Part shown: positions 1-4,859 of the stretch, one piece after another | How the letters are laid out: every line of letters begins with the position of its first letter | Position numbering within the stretch: position 1 is the first letter of the stretch | Assembly: GCA_905234305.1 (NCBI GenBank) | Contig: CAJOHT010000124.1 | Coordinates: 1 to 6,522, forward strand | DNA from: an uncultured Ruminococcus sp. | Lineage (GTDB): Bacteria > Bacillota > Clostridia > Oscillospirales > Acutalibacteraceae | DNA length: 6,522 bases | Direction: 5' to 3' | Notes under the pieces: model-generated | Told to the model about the DNA's origin: nothing | Databases searched by the model: none | What the model saw: the letters and a program-made list of their open reading frames with translations, nothing else | Program-made: the position numbers and the translations under genes

Positions 1-1
1 A

Positions 2-1159
2 ATTTTCAAGAAAAGTTTGGCTATCGTTCTTGCAGCTCTTATGTTATTCTCTCTTTGCACTGTAGTAGCATTTGCTGAAGGCGAAGCAACTGCTACAGTT
101 GTCAGAGGCGATATCCCCGGTTGTGCTTGGGATAATACTAAAGATGAAAATAACGCAATGACAGCTGAAGGAACAACATTCACTAAAACATTTAGTGAAA
201 TCGCTGCAGGTAAATACCAGTTCAAAGTATTTGAAGTTGGTAAGGGCGATGAAGGATGGCACGGAAGAGGCAAAGATAATGTAATTATCGATGTAACTGA
301 AGCAAGCGATCTTACAATCACCTATGATTCTGCTACAGGCGACATTACAGTTAGCGGAACAAAAGTTACCGAAGTAAAGAATTCTATCGAAATCGAGAAC
401 ATGTTTGCTGTTGGTGACGGCGACGAGGCATGGCTCAACGGCGTTAGCTGGGATCCCGCTTCTGAGAAAAACAAGATGACTGAGAAAGACGGCGTTTACA
501 CAATCACATACAAGGGTGTAGTTGCTGATCAGTATCAGGTTAAGTTTGTTGCAAACGGCGACAAAACAGCTTGGGAAATTCAGTGGGGCACTGAAGAAGG
601 CGCTGAAGAAGGCGTTGCTGTTAAAGGCTCAAATCCTGACAGCATCAAATTTAAAGTTGAATCAAAAACCGGATACGGCGATGTAACTCTTACATTCGAC
701 GCTACTAAGCTCAACAAAGAAGACGGCACAGGCGCAACATACAAGATTGATGTTGTTGAAGGCGAGAAGCCCGAAGAACCCACAACAGTTCCAGAGACAA
801 CAGAGGCTGTTGAGGTAACAACAACTGCTACAGAAGCTGACACAACAGCTACAGAGCCTGAGGGCGACACAACTTCTACAGAGGCTACTGAGGCTGACAC
901 AACAGCTACACAGGCTGAAGGCGACACAACAGCTACTGAAGCTGACACAACAGCTACACAGGCTGAAGGCGATACAACAGCTACACAGGCTGAAGGTGAC
1001 ACAACAGCTACACAGGCTGAAGGCGACACAACAGCTACTGAGGCTGATACAACTGCTACAGAGGCTGACACAACAGCTACTGAGGAGCAGGTTCCTGTAG
1101 TTCCCGGATTCTACGTAGTAGGTTCTAAGGAAGCTCTCGGCGATAAGGACGAGTGCTAA
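2..1159 (+). CDS. N-terminal portion of secreted X25-like protein (signal peptide, two modules, repeat linker)
   Basis: The first visible residues are IFKKS followed by a hydrophobic stretch (LAIVLAALMLF) and AFA|EG, a classic type I signal peptide with likely cleavage after the Ala at 74-76. The Lys pair lies before TTG 17-19, so that TTG is not the start; the initiator is outside the window. The Cys at FSLC is not in a good lipobox. Module 1 (about 89-380) has GCAWDN, an aromatic-rich YQFKV strand, a late W and TITYDSATG, like X25 modules of pullulanases. Module 2 (about 383-765) repeats the plan with SWDPASEKNKMT, YQVKFV and W residues. A Thr-rich repeat linker follows, then the start of a third module (GFYVVGSKEALG) that is cut by TAA. 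Function is inferred from module resemblance only. Confidence 0.7.
   Translation: MFKKSLAIVLAALMLFSLCTVVAFAEGEATATVVRGDIPGCAWDNTKDENNAMTAEGTTFTKTFSEIAAGKYQFKVFEVGKGDEGWHGRGKDNVIIDVTEASDLTITYDSATGDITVSGTKVTEVKNSIEIENMFAVGDGDEAWLNGVSWDPASEKNKMTEKDGVYTITYKGVVADQYQVKFVANGDKTAWEIQWGTEEGAEEGVAVKGSNPDSIKFKVESKTGYGDVTLTFDATKLNKEDGTGATYKIDVVEGEKPEEPTTVPETTEAVEVTTTATEADTTATEPEGDTTSTEATEADTTATQAEGDTTATEADTTATQAEGDTTATQAEGDTTATQAEGDTTATEADTTATEADTTATEEQVPVVPGFYVVGSKEALGDKDEC
818..1087 (+). repeat. In-frame tandem repeats coding a Thr/Glu/Ala linker
   Basis: The stretch is made of two interleaved in-frame units: 27-base units coding AEGDTTATQ and 21-base units coding ADTTATE. Three near-identical 27-base units sit back to back around 958-1030, differing by a few silent changes (for example GGCGAT versus GGTGAC). 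Such linkers are flexible, likely O-glycosylated spacers between binding modules. The near-identity at DNA level makes the copy number prone to change by slippage or recombination, and prone to collapse in short-read assembly. Minus-strand open frames here are by-products of the repeat. Confidence 0.9.
1157..1159 (+). other. In-frame TAA inside the third module
   Basis: The codons read GAT AAG GAC GAG TGC TAA TGG GCT AAC. The frame is unchanged on both sides, so this is a nonsense change and not an indel. The context UAA-U is not a known readthrough context, and UAA is not a selenocysteine or pyrrolysine codon. The neighbouring Cys (TGC) is unusual for such a protein and may be part of the same local error or mutation. 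Confidence 0.85.
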
Positions 1160-1924
1160 TGGGCTAACGATAACGCTTATAAGTTCTACGCTCCTATGAA
1201 GCAGGCTACTGACGGCACATGGTTCATGGTATCTGAGAACGTTAAGGCTTCTAAGGGCAACGTTACTGACGAAGGCCCCGACATCTATGTATTCAAGGTA
1301 GTTTACATCAACGAGACAGGCACAGCCACCTGGCATCCGGGCGGAATGGGCAACAACACTATGGTAACAGTTGCCGAGGACGGTTCTACTCTCCTCTTCC
1401 AGTTCAAGCTCTTAGCTTCCAAGCCTACTAAGGAAGGCACTGATCCTGAGGCTGTTAAGGTAACAGTTTACGGTCCTAACGACACTAAGCCCGCTATGGA
1501 AGATCCTACATATCCTGAAGAGCCCACAACAGCTGCTACAGAGGCTCCCACAGAGGCTCCCACAGAGGCTGCTACTCAGGCTGCTACAGACGCTCCTAAG
1601 GCAGAGAAGAAGGCTAACACAGTTAAGGTTTCTGCTACAGGCAAAACTGTAAAGGTTAAGGCTCTCAAGAAGGCTAAGAAGGCTGTTAAGGTTGCTACTA
1701 TTAAGGTAACTAAGCCTGTGGGTAAGGTAACTGTTGCTAAGGTTAAGAAGGGTACAACTTCTAAGATCTATAAGAAGGTAACAGTTAAGAAGAATGCTAT
1801 TTACCTCAAGAATGGCTCTTACAAGAAGGGCACTTATAAGGTTAAGATCAAGGTAACAGCTAAGGGTAACGATAACTTCAAGGCTAAGTCTGTATCTAAG
1901 GTAGTTAAATTTAAGATTAAATAA
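1160..1924 (+). CDS. C-terminal portion of the same secreted protein (third module, linker, Lys-rich domain)
   Basis: The frame continues directly after the TAA with WANDNAYKFYAP, which looks like the inside of the third module rather than a new N terminus. The first ATG is at 1196, but no Shine-Dalgarno sequence precedes it and there is no signal peptide, so independent expression is unlikely and an exported product even less so. The rest of module 3 (to about 1500) has several aromatic residues (TWFMV, TATWHPGG). A Pro/Thr/Glu/Ala linker follows (about 1513-1595). The tail (about 1600-1921) is Lys/Val-rich with GTYKVKIKVTAKGND near its end, a pattern common at the C termini of Ruminococcus secreted proteins. 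It is strongly basic while the upstream part is acidic. The tail may bind the cell wall or another polyanion (inference). Confidence 0.65.
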   Translation, partial: WANDNAYKFYAPMKQATDGTWFMVSENVKASKGNVTDEGPDIYVFKVVYINETGTATWHPGGMGNNTMVTVAEDGSTLLFQFKLLASKPTKEGTDPEAVKVTVYGPNDTKPAMEDPTYPEEPTTAATEAPTEAPTEAATQAATDAPKAEKKANTVKVSATGKTVKVKALKKAKKAVKVATIKVTKPVGKVTVAKVKKGTTSKIYKKVTVKKNAIYLKNGSYKKGTYKVKIKVTAKGNDNFKAKSVSKVVKFKIK

Positions 1925-1960
1925 TTAGATTTTAATTACAATTAGTTTAATCAATCTTCT

Positions 1961-1989
1961 ATCCCCTGCCGCAAGGCGGGGGATTTTTT
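1961..1989 (+). terminator. Rho-independent terminator of the surface-protein gene
   Basis: A 10-bp stem (1961-1970 pairing with 1975-1984, one T-G wobble) closes a GCAA tetraloop, which is a stable GNRA type, and runs straight into a T tract (1984-1989). It lies 36 bases after the stop at 1922-1924, as expected for the end of that transcript. Confidence 0.92.
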
Positions 1990-2014
1990 ATCGGAAACTG
2001 TGTTTCCGATAAAA
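1986..2014. repeat. 13-bp perfect hairpin directly after the terminator
   Basis: TTTTATCGGAAAC (1986-1998) pairs perfectly with 2002-2014 around a TGT loop. Its left arm shares the T tract of the preceding terminator, so the two structures exclude each other in part. No T run follows on either strand, so it is not a second classic terminator. It could be a 3'-end stabiliser or the edge of the repeat-rich element that begins at 2014. Confidence 0.75.
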
Positions 2015-2055
2015 TTGAGAATTGAAAATTGAGAATTGAAAATTAAGAATTGAGA
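2014..2055. repeat. Six tandem heptamers ATTGARA
   Basis: Six back-to-back 7-base units read ATTGAGA, ATTGAAA, ATTGAGA, ATTGAAA, ATTAAGA, ATTGAGA. There is no coding frame. The pattern recalls short tandemly repeated heptamers known from intergenic DNA of some bacteria (described in cyanobacteria). A related heptamer pair appears in opposite orientation at 2207-2220. Confidence 0.85.
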
Positions 2056-2061
2056 ATGTCT

Positions 2062-2114
2062 GTCGGGCAGATAGGTTAATAGGTTAATATATTAATATCG
2101 TTATATTTCCCGAC
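2062..2114. repeat. Inverted repeat GTCGGG/CCCGAC enclosing an AT-rich loop with an 8-base direct repeat
   Basis: GTCGGG (2062-2067) pairs with CCCGAC (2109-2114). The loop holds two copies of AGGTTAAT (2073-2080, 2081-2088) and the palindrome ATATTAATAT (2089-2098). No gene or known site is recognised. It looks like part of a small non-coding repeat element. Confidence 0.5.
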
Positions 2115-2128
2115 CAAATTTAAATGCT

Positions 2129-2144
2129 TGCTGCGCATGCAGCA
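2129..2144. repeat. Short hairpin TGCTGC-GCAT-GCAGCA
   Basis: A perfect 6-bp stem with a 4-base loop, GC-rich in an AT-rich setting, between two other structured segments. No T tract follows directly. Function unknown. Confidence 0.5.
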
Positions 2145-2152
2145 TAAAAATT

Positions 2153-2178
2153 CCTTCGGGATACCGAGGATATTTTTT
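2153..2178 (+). terminator. Possible weak terminator in the intergenic element
   Basis: TCGG (2156-2159) pairs with CCGA (2164-2167), extended by a wobble and one more pair, and is followed by six T (2173-2178). The stem is short and imperfect. It may stop any readthrough from the left, or simply be part of the repeat element. Confidence 0.35.
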
Positions 2179-2206
2179 AATCCGTTCTGGCTTCTCGTCA
2201 TTAATT

Positions 2207-2220
2207 ATCAACTATCAACT
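2207..2220. repeat. Two tandem heptamers ATCAACT, inverse-type partner of the 2014-2055 heptamers
   Basis: On the minus strand this reads AGTTGAT twice. Rotated, that is TTGATAG, close to TTGARAA of the left block. The stretch 2014-2220 is therefore bounded by related heptamer tracts facing opposite ways. Confidence 0.6.
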
Positions 2221-2234
2221 AAAAGAGTTTTCCA

Positions 2235-2264
2235 TTTATAAAGCTTGCGAGCAAGATTTATAAA
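2235..2264. repeat. Near-perfect inverted repeat with TTTATAAA arms
   Basis: TTTATAAA (2235-2242), CTTG (2244-2247), loop CGAG, CAAG (2252-2255) and TTTATAAA (2257-2264) give a 12-13 bp arm with one G/A mismatch. It could form a long hairpin. The next bases are ATTTCT, only a weak T tract, so a terminator role is doubtful. Confidence 0.6.
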
Positions 2265-2320
2265 ATTTCTGTAACAGTTAAATTACATTTTTTAACAATA
2301 ATTTAAAATACTCTCTGGTT

Positions 2321-2348
2321 ACAATTTAGACACAAATTGTTGTTTTTT
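2321..2348 (+). promoter_or_regulatory. 7-bp inverted repeat followed by a T run (weak terminator or operator)
   Basis: ACAATTT (2321-2327) and AAATTGT (2334-2340) are perfect complements with a 6-base loop, and TGTTTTTT follows. The stem is all but one A/T pairs, so termination would be weak. It could equally be a protein-binding palindrome upstream of the nrdD promoter. From 2341 to 2416 nothing else convincing is seen; TATAAT at 2353-2358 has no matching -35. Confidence 0.3.
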
Positions 2349-2416
2349 AGCGTATAATTCCTAAAGAAAATATTATTTTAAATTTACGTCGTATTGCACA
2401 AAATTTTACCTCCGAA

Positions 2417-2440
2417 TTCGTCAATTTGACTATTGACGAA
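2417..2440. promoter_or_regulatory. 8-bp inverted repeat overlapping the nrdD -35 (candidate operator)
   Basis: TTCGTCAA (2417-2424) and TTGACGAA (2433-2440) are perfect complements with 8 bases between. The right arm contains the -35 hexamer. An additional TTGAC lies in the spacer (2426-2430), so GTCAA/TTGAC occurs three times in 21 bases. The position suits a repressor competing with RNA polymerase. It does not match the NrdR consensus. Confidence 0.45.
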
Positions 2441-2461
2441 AAAAGGCAAATCCGCTATAAT
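2433..2461 (+). promoter_or_regulatory. nrdDG promoter (sigma-A type)
   Basis: TTGACG (2433-2438), a 17-base spacer, and a perfect TATAAT (2456-2461). The start of transcription would be near 2468, giving a leader of about 80 bases before the nrdD ATG. It is the best promoter match in the gap. Confidence 0.8.
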
Positions 2462-2465
2462 GTGC
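2450..2465. promoter_or_regulatory. Possible second, degenerate NrdR box over the -10
   Basis: NrdR usually binds two boxes about three helical turns apart. Here TATAATGTG (2456-2464) resembles the right half of the consensus (TATATWGTG, 8 of 9), but the left half is poor; the full match is about 10 of 16. The spacing to the good box is 33 bases centre to centre, slightly more than the usual 31-32. The resemblance is partly forced by the -10 hexamer. Confidence 0.3.
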
Positions 2466-2482
2466 GAGCAAGCTAAGAGAGA

Positions 2483-2498
2483 CCACAATATATTGTGT
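2483..2498. promoter_or_regulatory. NrdR box
   Basis: CCACAATATATTGTGT matches the known NrdR-box consensus ACACWATATATWGTGT at 15 of 16 positions, and its core CACAATA/TATTGTG is a perfect palindrome (2484-2497). It lies at roughly +15 to +30 of the predicted transcript, where bound repressor would block initiation or early elongation. NrdR is the ATP/dATP-sensing repressor of ribonucleotide reductase operons, so the site fits the gene downstream. Confidence 0.85.
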
Positions 2499-2533
2499 TT
2501 TTAAAGAAATAACGTTTACAACTGTGTAATCTT

Positions 2534-2550
2534 GGGAGGATTTAGAAATG
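2534..2550 (+). promoter_or_regulatory. Shine-Dalgarno and start codon of nrdD
   Basis: GGGAGG (2534-2539), 8 bases, then ATG (2548-2550). The spacing is near ideal and fixes the start, which also agrees with the conserved ATP-cone N terminus. Confidence 0.9.
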
Positions 2551-3564
2551 ATTACTGTAATTAAAAAACGTGACGGACGTACTGCTAATTTTGACATCGA
2601 AAAAATCACTCAGGCTATCTACAAGGCGGCTCAGGCAATCGGCGGAACCGATTACGAAACCTCGAGCGAACTCGCTAAACAGGTCTGCGATATTTTAGAG
2701 GCTGAGGGAAATAAAGAACCCAGCGTAGAACACGTACAAGATACCGTAGAAAAGGTTCTTATCGAAAACGGTCACGCGAGAACAGCTAAGGAGTATATTC
2801 TTTACCGTGCCGACCGTACAAGAGTACGTGATATGAACACTAAGCTGATGAAGATATACGAGGACCTTACCTTTAAGGCGGCTAAGGACAACGACGTTAA
2901 GCGCGAAAACGCCAACATCGACGGCGATACCGCTATGGGTACAATGCTTAAGTACGGCTCCGAGGGCGCTAAGCAGTTTTATCATATGTATATCCTTAAC
3001 CCGAAGCACTCAAAGGCTCACCTCGACGGCGATATCCATATTCACGACCTCGACTTCTTTACCCTTACTACTACCTGCTGTCAGATAGACCTCTTAAAAC
3101 TCTTTAAGGACGGCTTTTCAACAGGTCACGGCTATTTAAGAGAGCCTAACGATATCCAGTCCTACTCGGCTTTAGCGTGTATCGCTATTCAGTCTAACCA
3201 GAATGACCAGCACGGCGGACAGAGCGTTCCTAACTTTGACTACTCGATGGCTCCCGGTGTTGTAAAGACATACAGAAAACGTTACCGCCAGAATATCGAG
3301 AGAGCGGTTGAGCTTTTGACCGATTCCGAAAATCCCGAGTCAGTTTCCAAGGATATCTGCGATAAGGCTGAGGAGATTTCGGGTACTATCCCGAAGCTCG
3401 AAAATCAGACTCCCGAATATGAAGAAGCCGAGTTAAAAATACTTGCGGACAATTTCGGCGATAAGATTGCGGGTAAAATCCAGCGCTTCGCTATTAAGCA
3501 CGCCTCAAGCGAAACCGACAGACAACTTTTAGTTAAGAAAACTTTTTGGGAGAATTATCTATAA
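2548..3564 (+). CDS. nrdD: NrdD N-terminal fragment (ATP-cone and start of catalytic barrel)
   Basis: This open part codes 338 residues. The ATP-cone opens with VIKKRDGR and ends near YILYRADRTRVRD; it is the allosteric dATP/ATP-sensing domain. The barrel starts with GDIHIHDLDFF (codons 161-171) and carries Cys177/Cys178, one of which corresponds to the first catalytic cysteine of the family. Genuine similarity ends at ETDRQ (CAA 3523-3525). The last 12 residues, LLVKKTFWENYL, do not belong to NrdD. The fragment lacks the second catalytic Cys and the radical Gly, so it could at most bind nucleotides. Confidence 0.85.
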   Translation: MITVIKKRDGRTANFDIEKITQAIYKAAQAIGGTDYETSSELAKQVCDILEAEGNKEPSVEHVQDTVEKVLIENGHARTAKEYILYRADRTRVRDMNTKLMKIYEDLTFKAAKDNDVKRENANIDGDTAMGTMLKYGSEGAKQFYHMYILNPKHSKAHLDGDIHIHDLDFFTLTTTCCQIDLLKLFKDGFSTGHGYLREPNDIQSYSALACIAIQSNQNDQHGGQSVPNFDYSMAPGVVKTYRKRYRQNIERAVELLTDSENPESVSKDICDKAEEISGTIPKLENQTPEYEEAELKILADNFGDKIAGKIQRFAIKHASSETDRQLLVKKTFWENYL

Positions 3565-3573
3565 AAAGAAAAG
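3526..3573 (+). other. Foreign-looking 48-base patch replacing a conserved NrdD segment
   Basis: Between ETDRQ and SSLNYGT the family normally has about 25 residues including HNLNTMHSRAGAQ. Instead there are 48 bases coding LLVKKTFWENYL, stop, KEK. The patch has 11 G/C in 48 (about 23%), far below the flanking coding DNA. The reading frame is the same before and after it, consistent with a loss of 27 bases net. The exact borders are uncertain by a few bases. Confidence 0.75.
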
Positions 3574-4257
3574 TCCTCCCTCAACTACGGTACCGATACC
3601 TCTCCCGAGGGCAGAATGGTAATGAAAAACATCCTTAAGGCTACCGATAACGGTCTCGGCAACGGCGAGACTCCTATCTTCCCCATTCAAATCTTTAAGG
3701 TTAAGGAAGGCATAAACTATAATCCCGGCGATCCCAACTACGATATTTACAAGGAAACAATGAAGGTTTCCGCTAAGCGTCTCTTCCCCAACTACTCCTT
3801 CCTCGACGCTCCTTATAACATCCAGTATTATAAAGAAGGTCATCCCGAGACCGAGGTTGCGTATATGGGCTGCCGCACAAGAGTTATCGGCAACGTATAC
3901 GATCCCGACAGAGAAATCACCTACGGCAGAGGTAATTTGAGCTTTACTTCAATCAACCTCCCCCGCCTCGCTATACTTTCCAACAAAAACGTTGACTTCT
4001 TCTTTGAGCAGCTCGACAGAATGTGCGATTTAGTCGTTGAACAGCTTCTCGAGAGATTTGAGATTCAATGCTCAAAGTTAGTCAGAAACTATCCCTTCCT
4101 TATGGGACAGGGCGTATGGATCGATTCCGAAAAGCTCGGACCTAACGATTCCGTACGCGACGTATTAAAGCACGGCTCGCTCACAACAGGCTTCATCGGC
4201 TTAGCCGAATGCCTCAAGGCGAGAGCGAAAGCGCTCAGAAGCTCGGACTCGAAATAA
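3574..4257 (+). CDS. nrdD: NrdD middle fragment
   Basis: Family similarity resumes at SSLNYGTDTSPEGR (3574-3615), in the same frame as the first fragment. It continues through GNGETPIFPIQIFKVKEG and MGCRTRVIGN, where the Cys is the second catalytic cysteine of the family, to LTTGFIGLAECLK (AAG 4216-4218). After that the frame is wrong and reads ARAKALRSSDSK before TAA 4255-4257. ATG 3616 is inside the conserved region and has only a poor Shine-Dalgarno, so it is not a real start. Confidence 0.8.
   Translation, partial: SSLNYGTDTSPEGRMVMKNILKATDNGLGNGETPIFPIQIFKVKEGINYNPGDPNYDIYKETMKVSAKRLFPNYSFLDAPYNIQYYKEGHPETEVAYMGCRTRVIGNVYDPDREITYGRGNLSFTSINLPRLAILSNKNVDFFFEQLDRMCDLVVEQLLERFEIQCSKLVRNYPFLMGQGVWIDSEKLGPNDSVRDVLKHGSLTTGFIGLAECLKARAKALRSSDSK
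4218..4221 (+). other. Frameshift junction in nrdD (about 22-base deletion)
   Basis: The sequence reads CTC AAG GC|GAG AGC. Related clostridial proteins have about ALTGKHHGE between LAECLK and the SxxAQKLGLE stretch. Loss of 22 bases would give exactly this junction and this frame change. The remaining GGC could be the product of recombination between two GGC triplets in the ancestral sequence (inference). Confidence 0.7.
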
Positions 4258-4859
4258 TCGGCTTTATGCGCAAGAAGATGAACGAGGCTACTAAGAAGCA
4301 TCAGCTTAACTTCGCGTTGATTGGAACTCCCGCAGAGGGACTTTCAGGCAGATTCGTAAGAATCGACAGAGAGCGCTTCGGAACTATCCCAGGTGTTACA
4401 GACAGAGAGTATTACACAAACTCCTTCCATGTTCCCGTTTACTATAACATCTCGGCGTTCGATAAAATTAAAATCGAAGCGCCTTACCATAACCTTACTA
4501 ACGGCGGCCACATCTCCTATATCGAGCTTGACGGCGACCCGACCCAGAACCTTGACGCGTTCGAGGCTGTTATCCGTCAGATGAAGGAATGCGGAGTAGG
4601 CTACGGCTCAATCAACCATCCCGTAGACCGCGATCCCGTATGCGGACATACAGGCATTATCGGCGATTACTGCCCCGTATGCGGACGTAAGGAAGGCGAA
4701 GGCGGTAAAGGCTTCGAGAGGATCCGCCGTATCACTGGCTACCTCGTAGGTACGCTCGACCGCTTCAACGACGCTAAGCGCAAGGAAGTTGAGGAAAGAG
4801 TCAAGCACAGTATCGGCGAGAGTATGGATATGAGTTTTTTTGAGGAAGAGTCCGCCTGA
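4219..4859 (+). CDS. nrdD: NrdD C-terminal fragment with glycyl-radical motif
   Basis: In the shifted frame similarity resumes at GESESAQKLGLEIIGFMRKKM (from GAG 4221) and runs to TGA 4857-4859. The metal-site region reads DPVCGHTGIIGDYCPVCGR: Cys codons at 4641, 4671 and 4680, with an Asp or His possibly acting as fourth ligand where many NrdDs have four Cys. The radical-bearing segment RRITGYLVGTLDRFN (Gly codon 4737-4739) is intact, so NrdG's target still exists at DNA level. The upstream ATG 4209 overlaps the preceding frame, has no Shine-Dalgarno and is not a plausible start. Confidence 0.8.

Larger units (their letters stand above)
2..1924 (+). pseudogene. Secreted multi-domain, probably carbohydrate-binding surface protein, 5'-truncated and interrupted by an in-frame TAA
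   Basis: A single reading frame runs from the window edge to TAA 1922-1924, broken only by TAA 1157-1159. The order of parts is signal peptide, two similar beta-rich modules, Thr/Glu/Ala repeat linker, third module, short Pro/Thr/Glu linker, Lys-rich C-terminal module. This architecture is typical of extracellular Ruminococcus proteins. The first two modules resemble the X25 starch-binding modules of pullulanases and amylosome proteins, so starch binding at the cell surface is a reasonable inference but not proven. No dockerin, LPXTG motif or catalytic domain is visible. The frame stays the same on both sides of the stop and the third module spans it, so this was one gene. Whether it is a true pseudogene, a readthrough case or a base-call error cannot be told from this sequence. 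The true start lies upstream of the window. Confidence 0.75.
2548..4859 (+). pseudogene. nrdD: Anaerobic (class III) ribonucleoside-triphosphate reductase, disrupted twice
   Basis: NrdD reduces ribonucleoside triphosphates to deoxy forms in the cytoplasm under anaerobic conditions, using a glycyl radical and, in the known enzymes, formate as reductant. All landmarks are present: N-terminal ATP-cone (about codons 1-95), the CC of TTCCQ (codons 177-178), HGGQS (222-226), NYGTDTSPEGR, MGCRT (Cys codon 3871-3873), a C-terminal Cys cluster and the radical Gly in RITGYLVG (codon 4737-4739). Two lesions break it. At 3526-3573 the expected stretch of about 25 residues with NTMHSRAGAQ is replaced by 48 bases holding TAA 3562-3564; at 4218-4221 about 22 bases are missing, shifting the frame. 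Adding 27 and 22 bases back restores one frame of about 787 codons. nrdG overlaps its stop. As written, no active enzyme can be made. Recent decay or assembly error are both possible. Confidence 0.9.

Noticed and set aside
1157..1159. Stop-codon recoding (selenocysteine, pyrrolysine or programmed readthrough)
   Set aside because: The codon is UAA, not UGA or UAG, and no stem-loop or readthrough context follows; mutation or sequence error is simpler.
580..1336. Long minus-strand open frames opposite the Thr-rich linker
   Set aside because: They come from the periodic repeat and give low-complexity Ser/Val/Cys-rich products with no ribosome site; the plus strand has a signal peptide and recognisable modules.
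2353..2358. TATAAT as an additional nrdD promoter
   Set aside because: No acceptable -35 at 16-18 bases; the nearest candidate is 20 bases away.
2246..2472. Shared 10-mer TGCGAGCAAG at 2246-2255 and 2463-2472
   Set aside because: Only two copies, one within a hairpin and one in the nrdD leader; too little to claim a regulatory repeat.
1925..2547. Riboswitch, CRISPR array or small RNA gene in the gap
   Set aside because: No recognisable riboswitch core, no regular repeat-spacer pattern, and hairpins are explained as a terminator and intergenic repeats; covariance-model searches could not be run.
3526..3573. Group I/II intron, intein or inteon-like insertion in nrdD
   Set aside because: Removing the patch would not restore the protein, because about 25 residues are missing as well; 48 bases is also too short, and no splice motifs are seen.
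4209..4257. Programmed frameshift or a genuine split NrdD made of separate subunits
   Set aside because: There is no slippery site, conserved residues are missing at the junction, and the internal ATGs lack ribosome sites and lie inside conserved sequence.
4393..4584. 63-codon plus-strand frame inside nrdD
   Set aside because: It overlaps conserved NrdD coding sequence in another frame, with a low-complexity product and no ribosome site.
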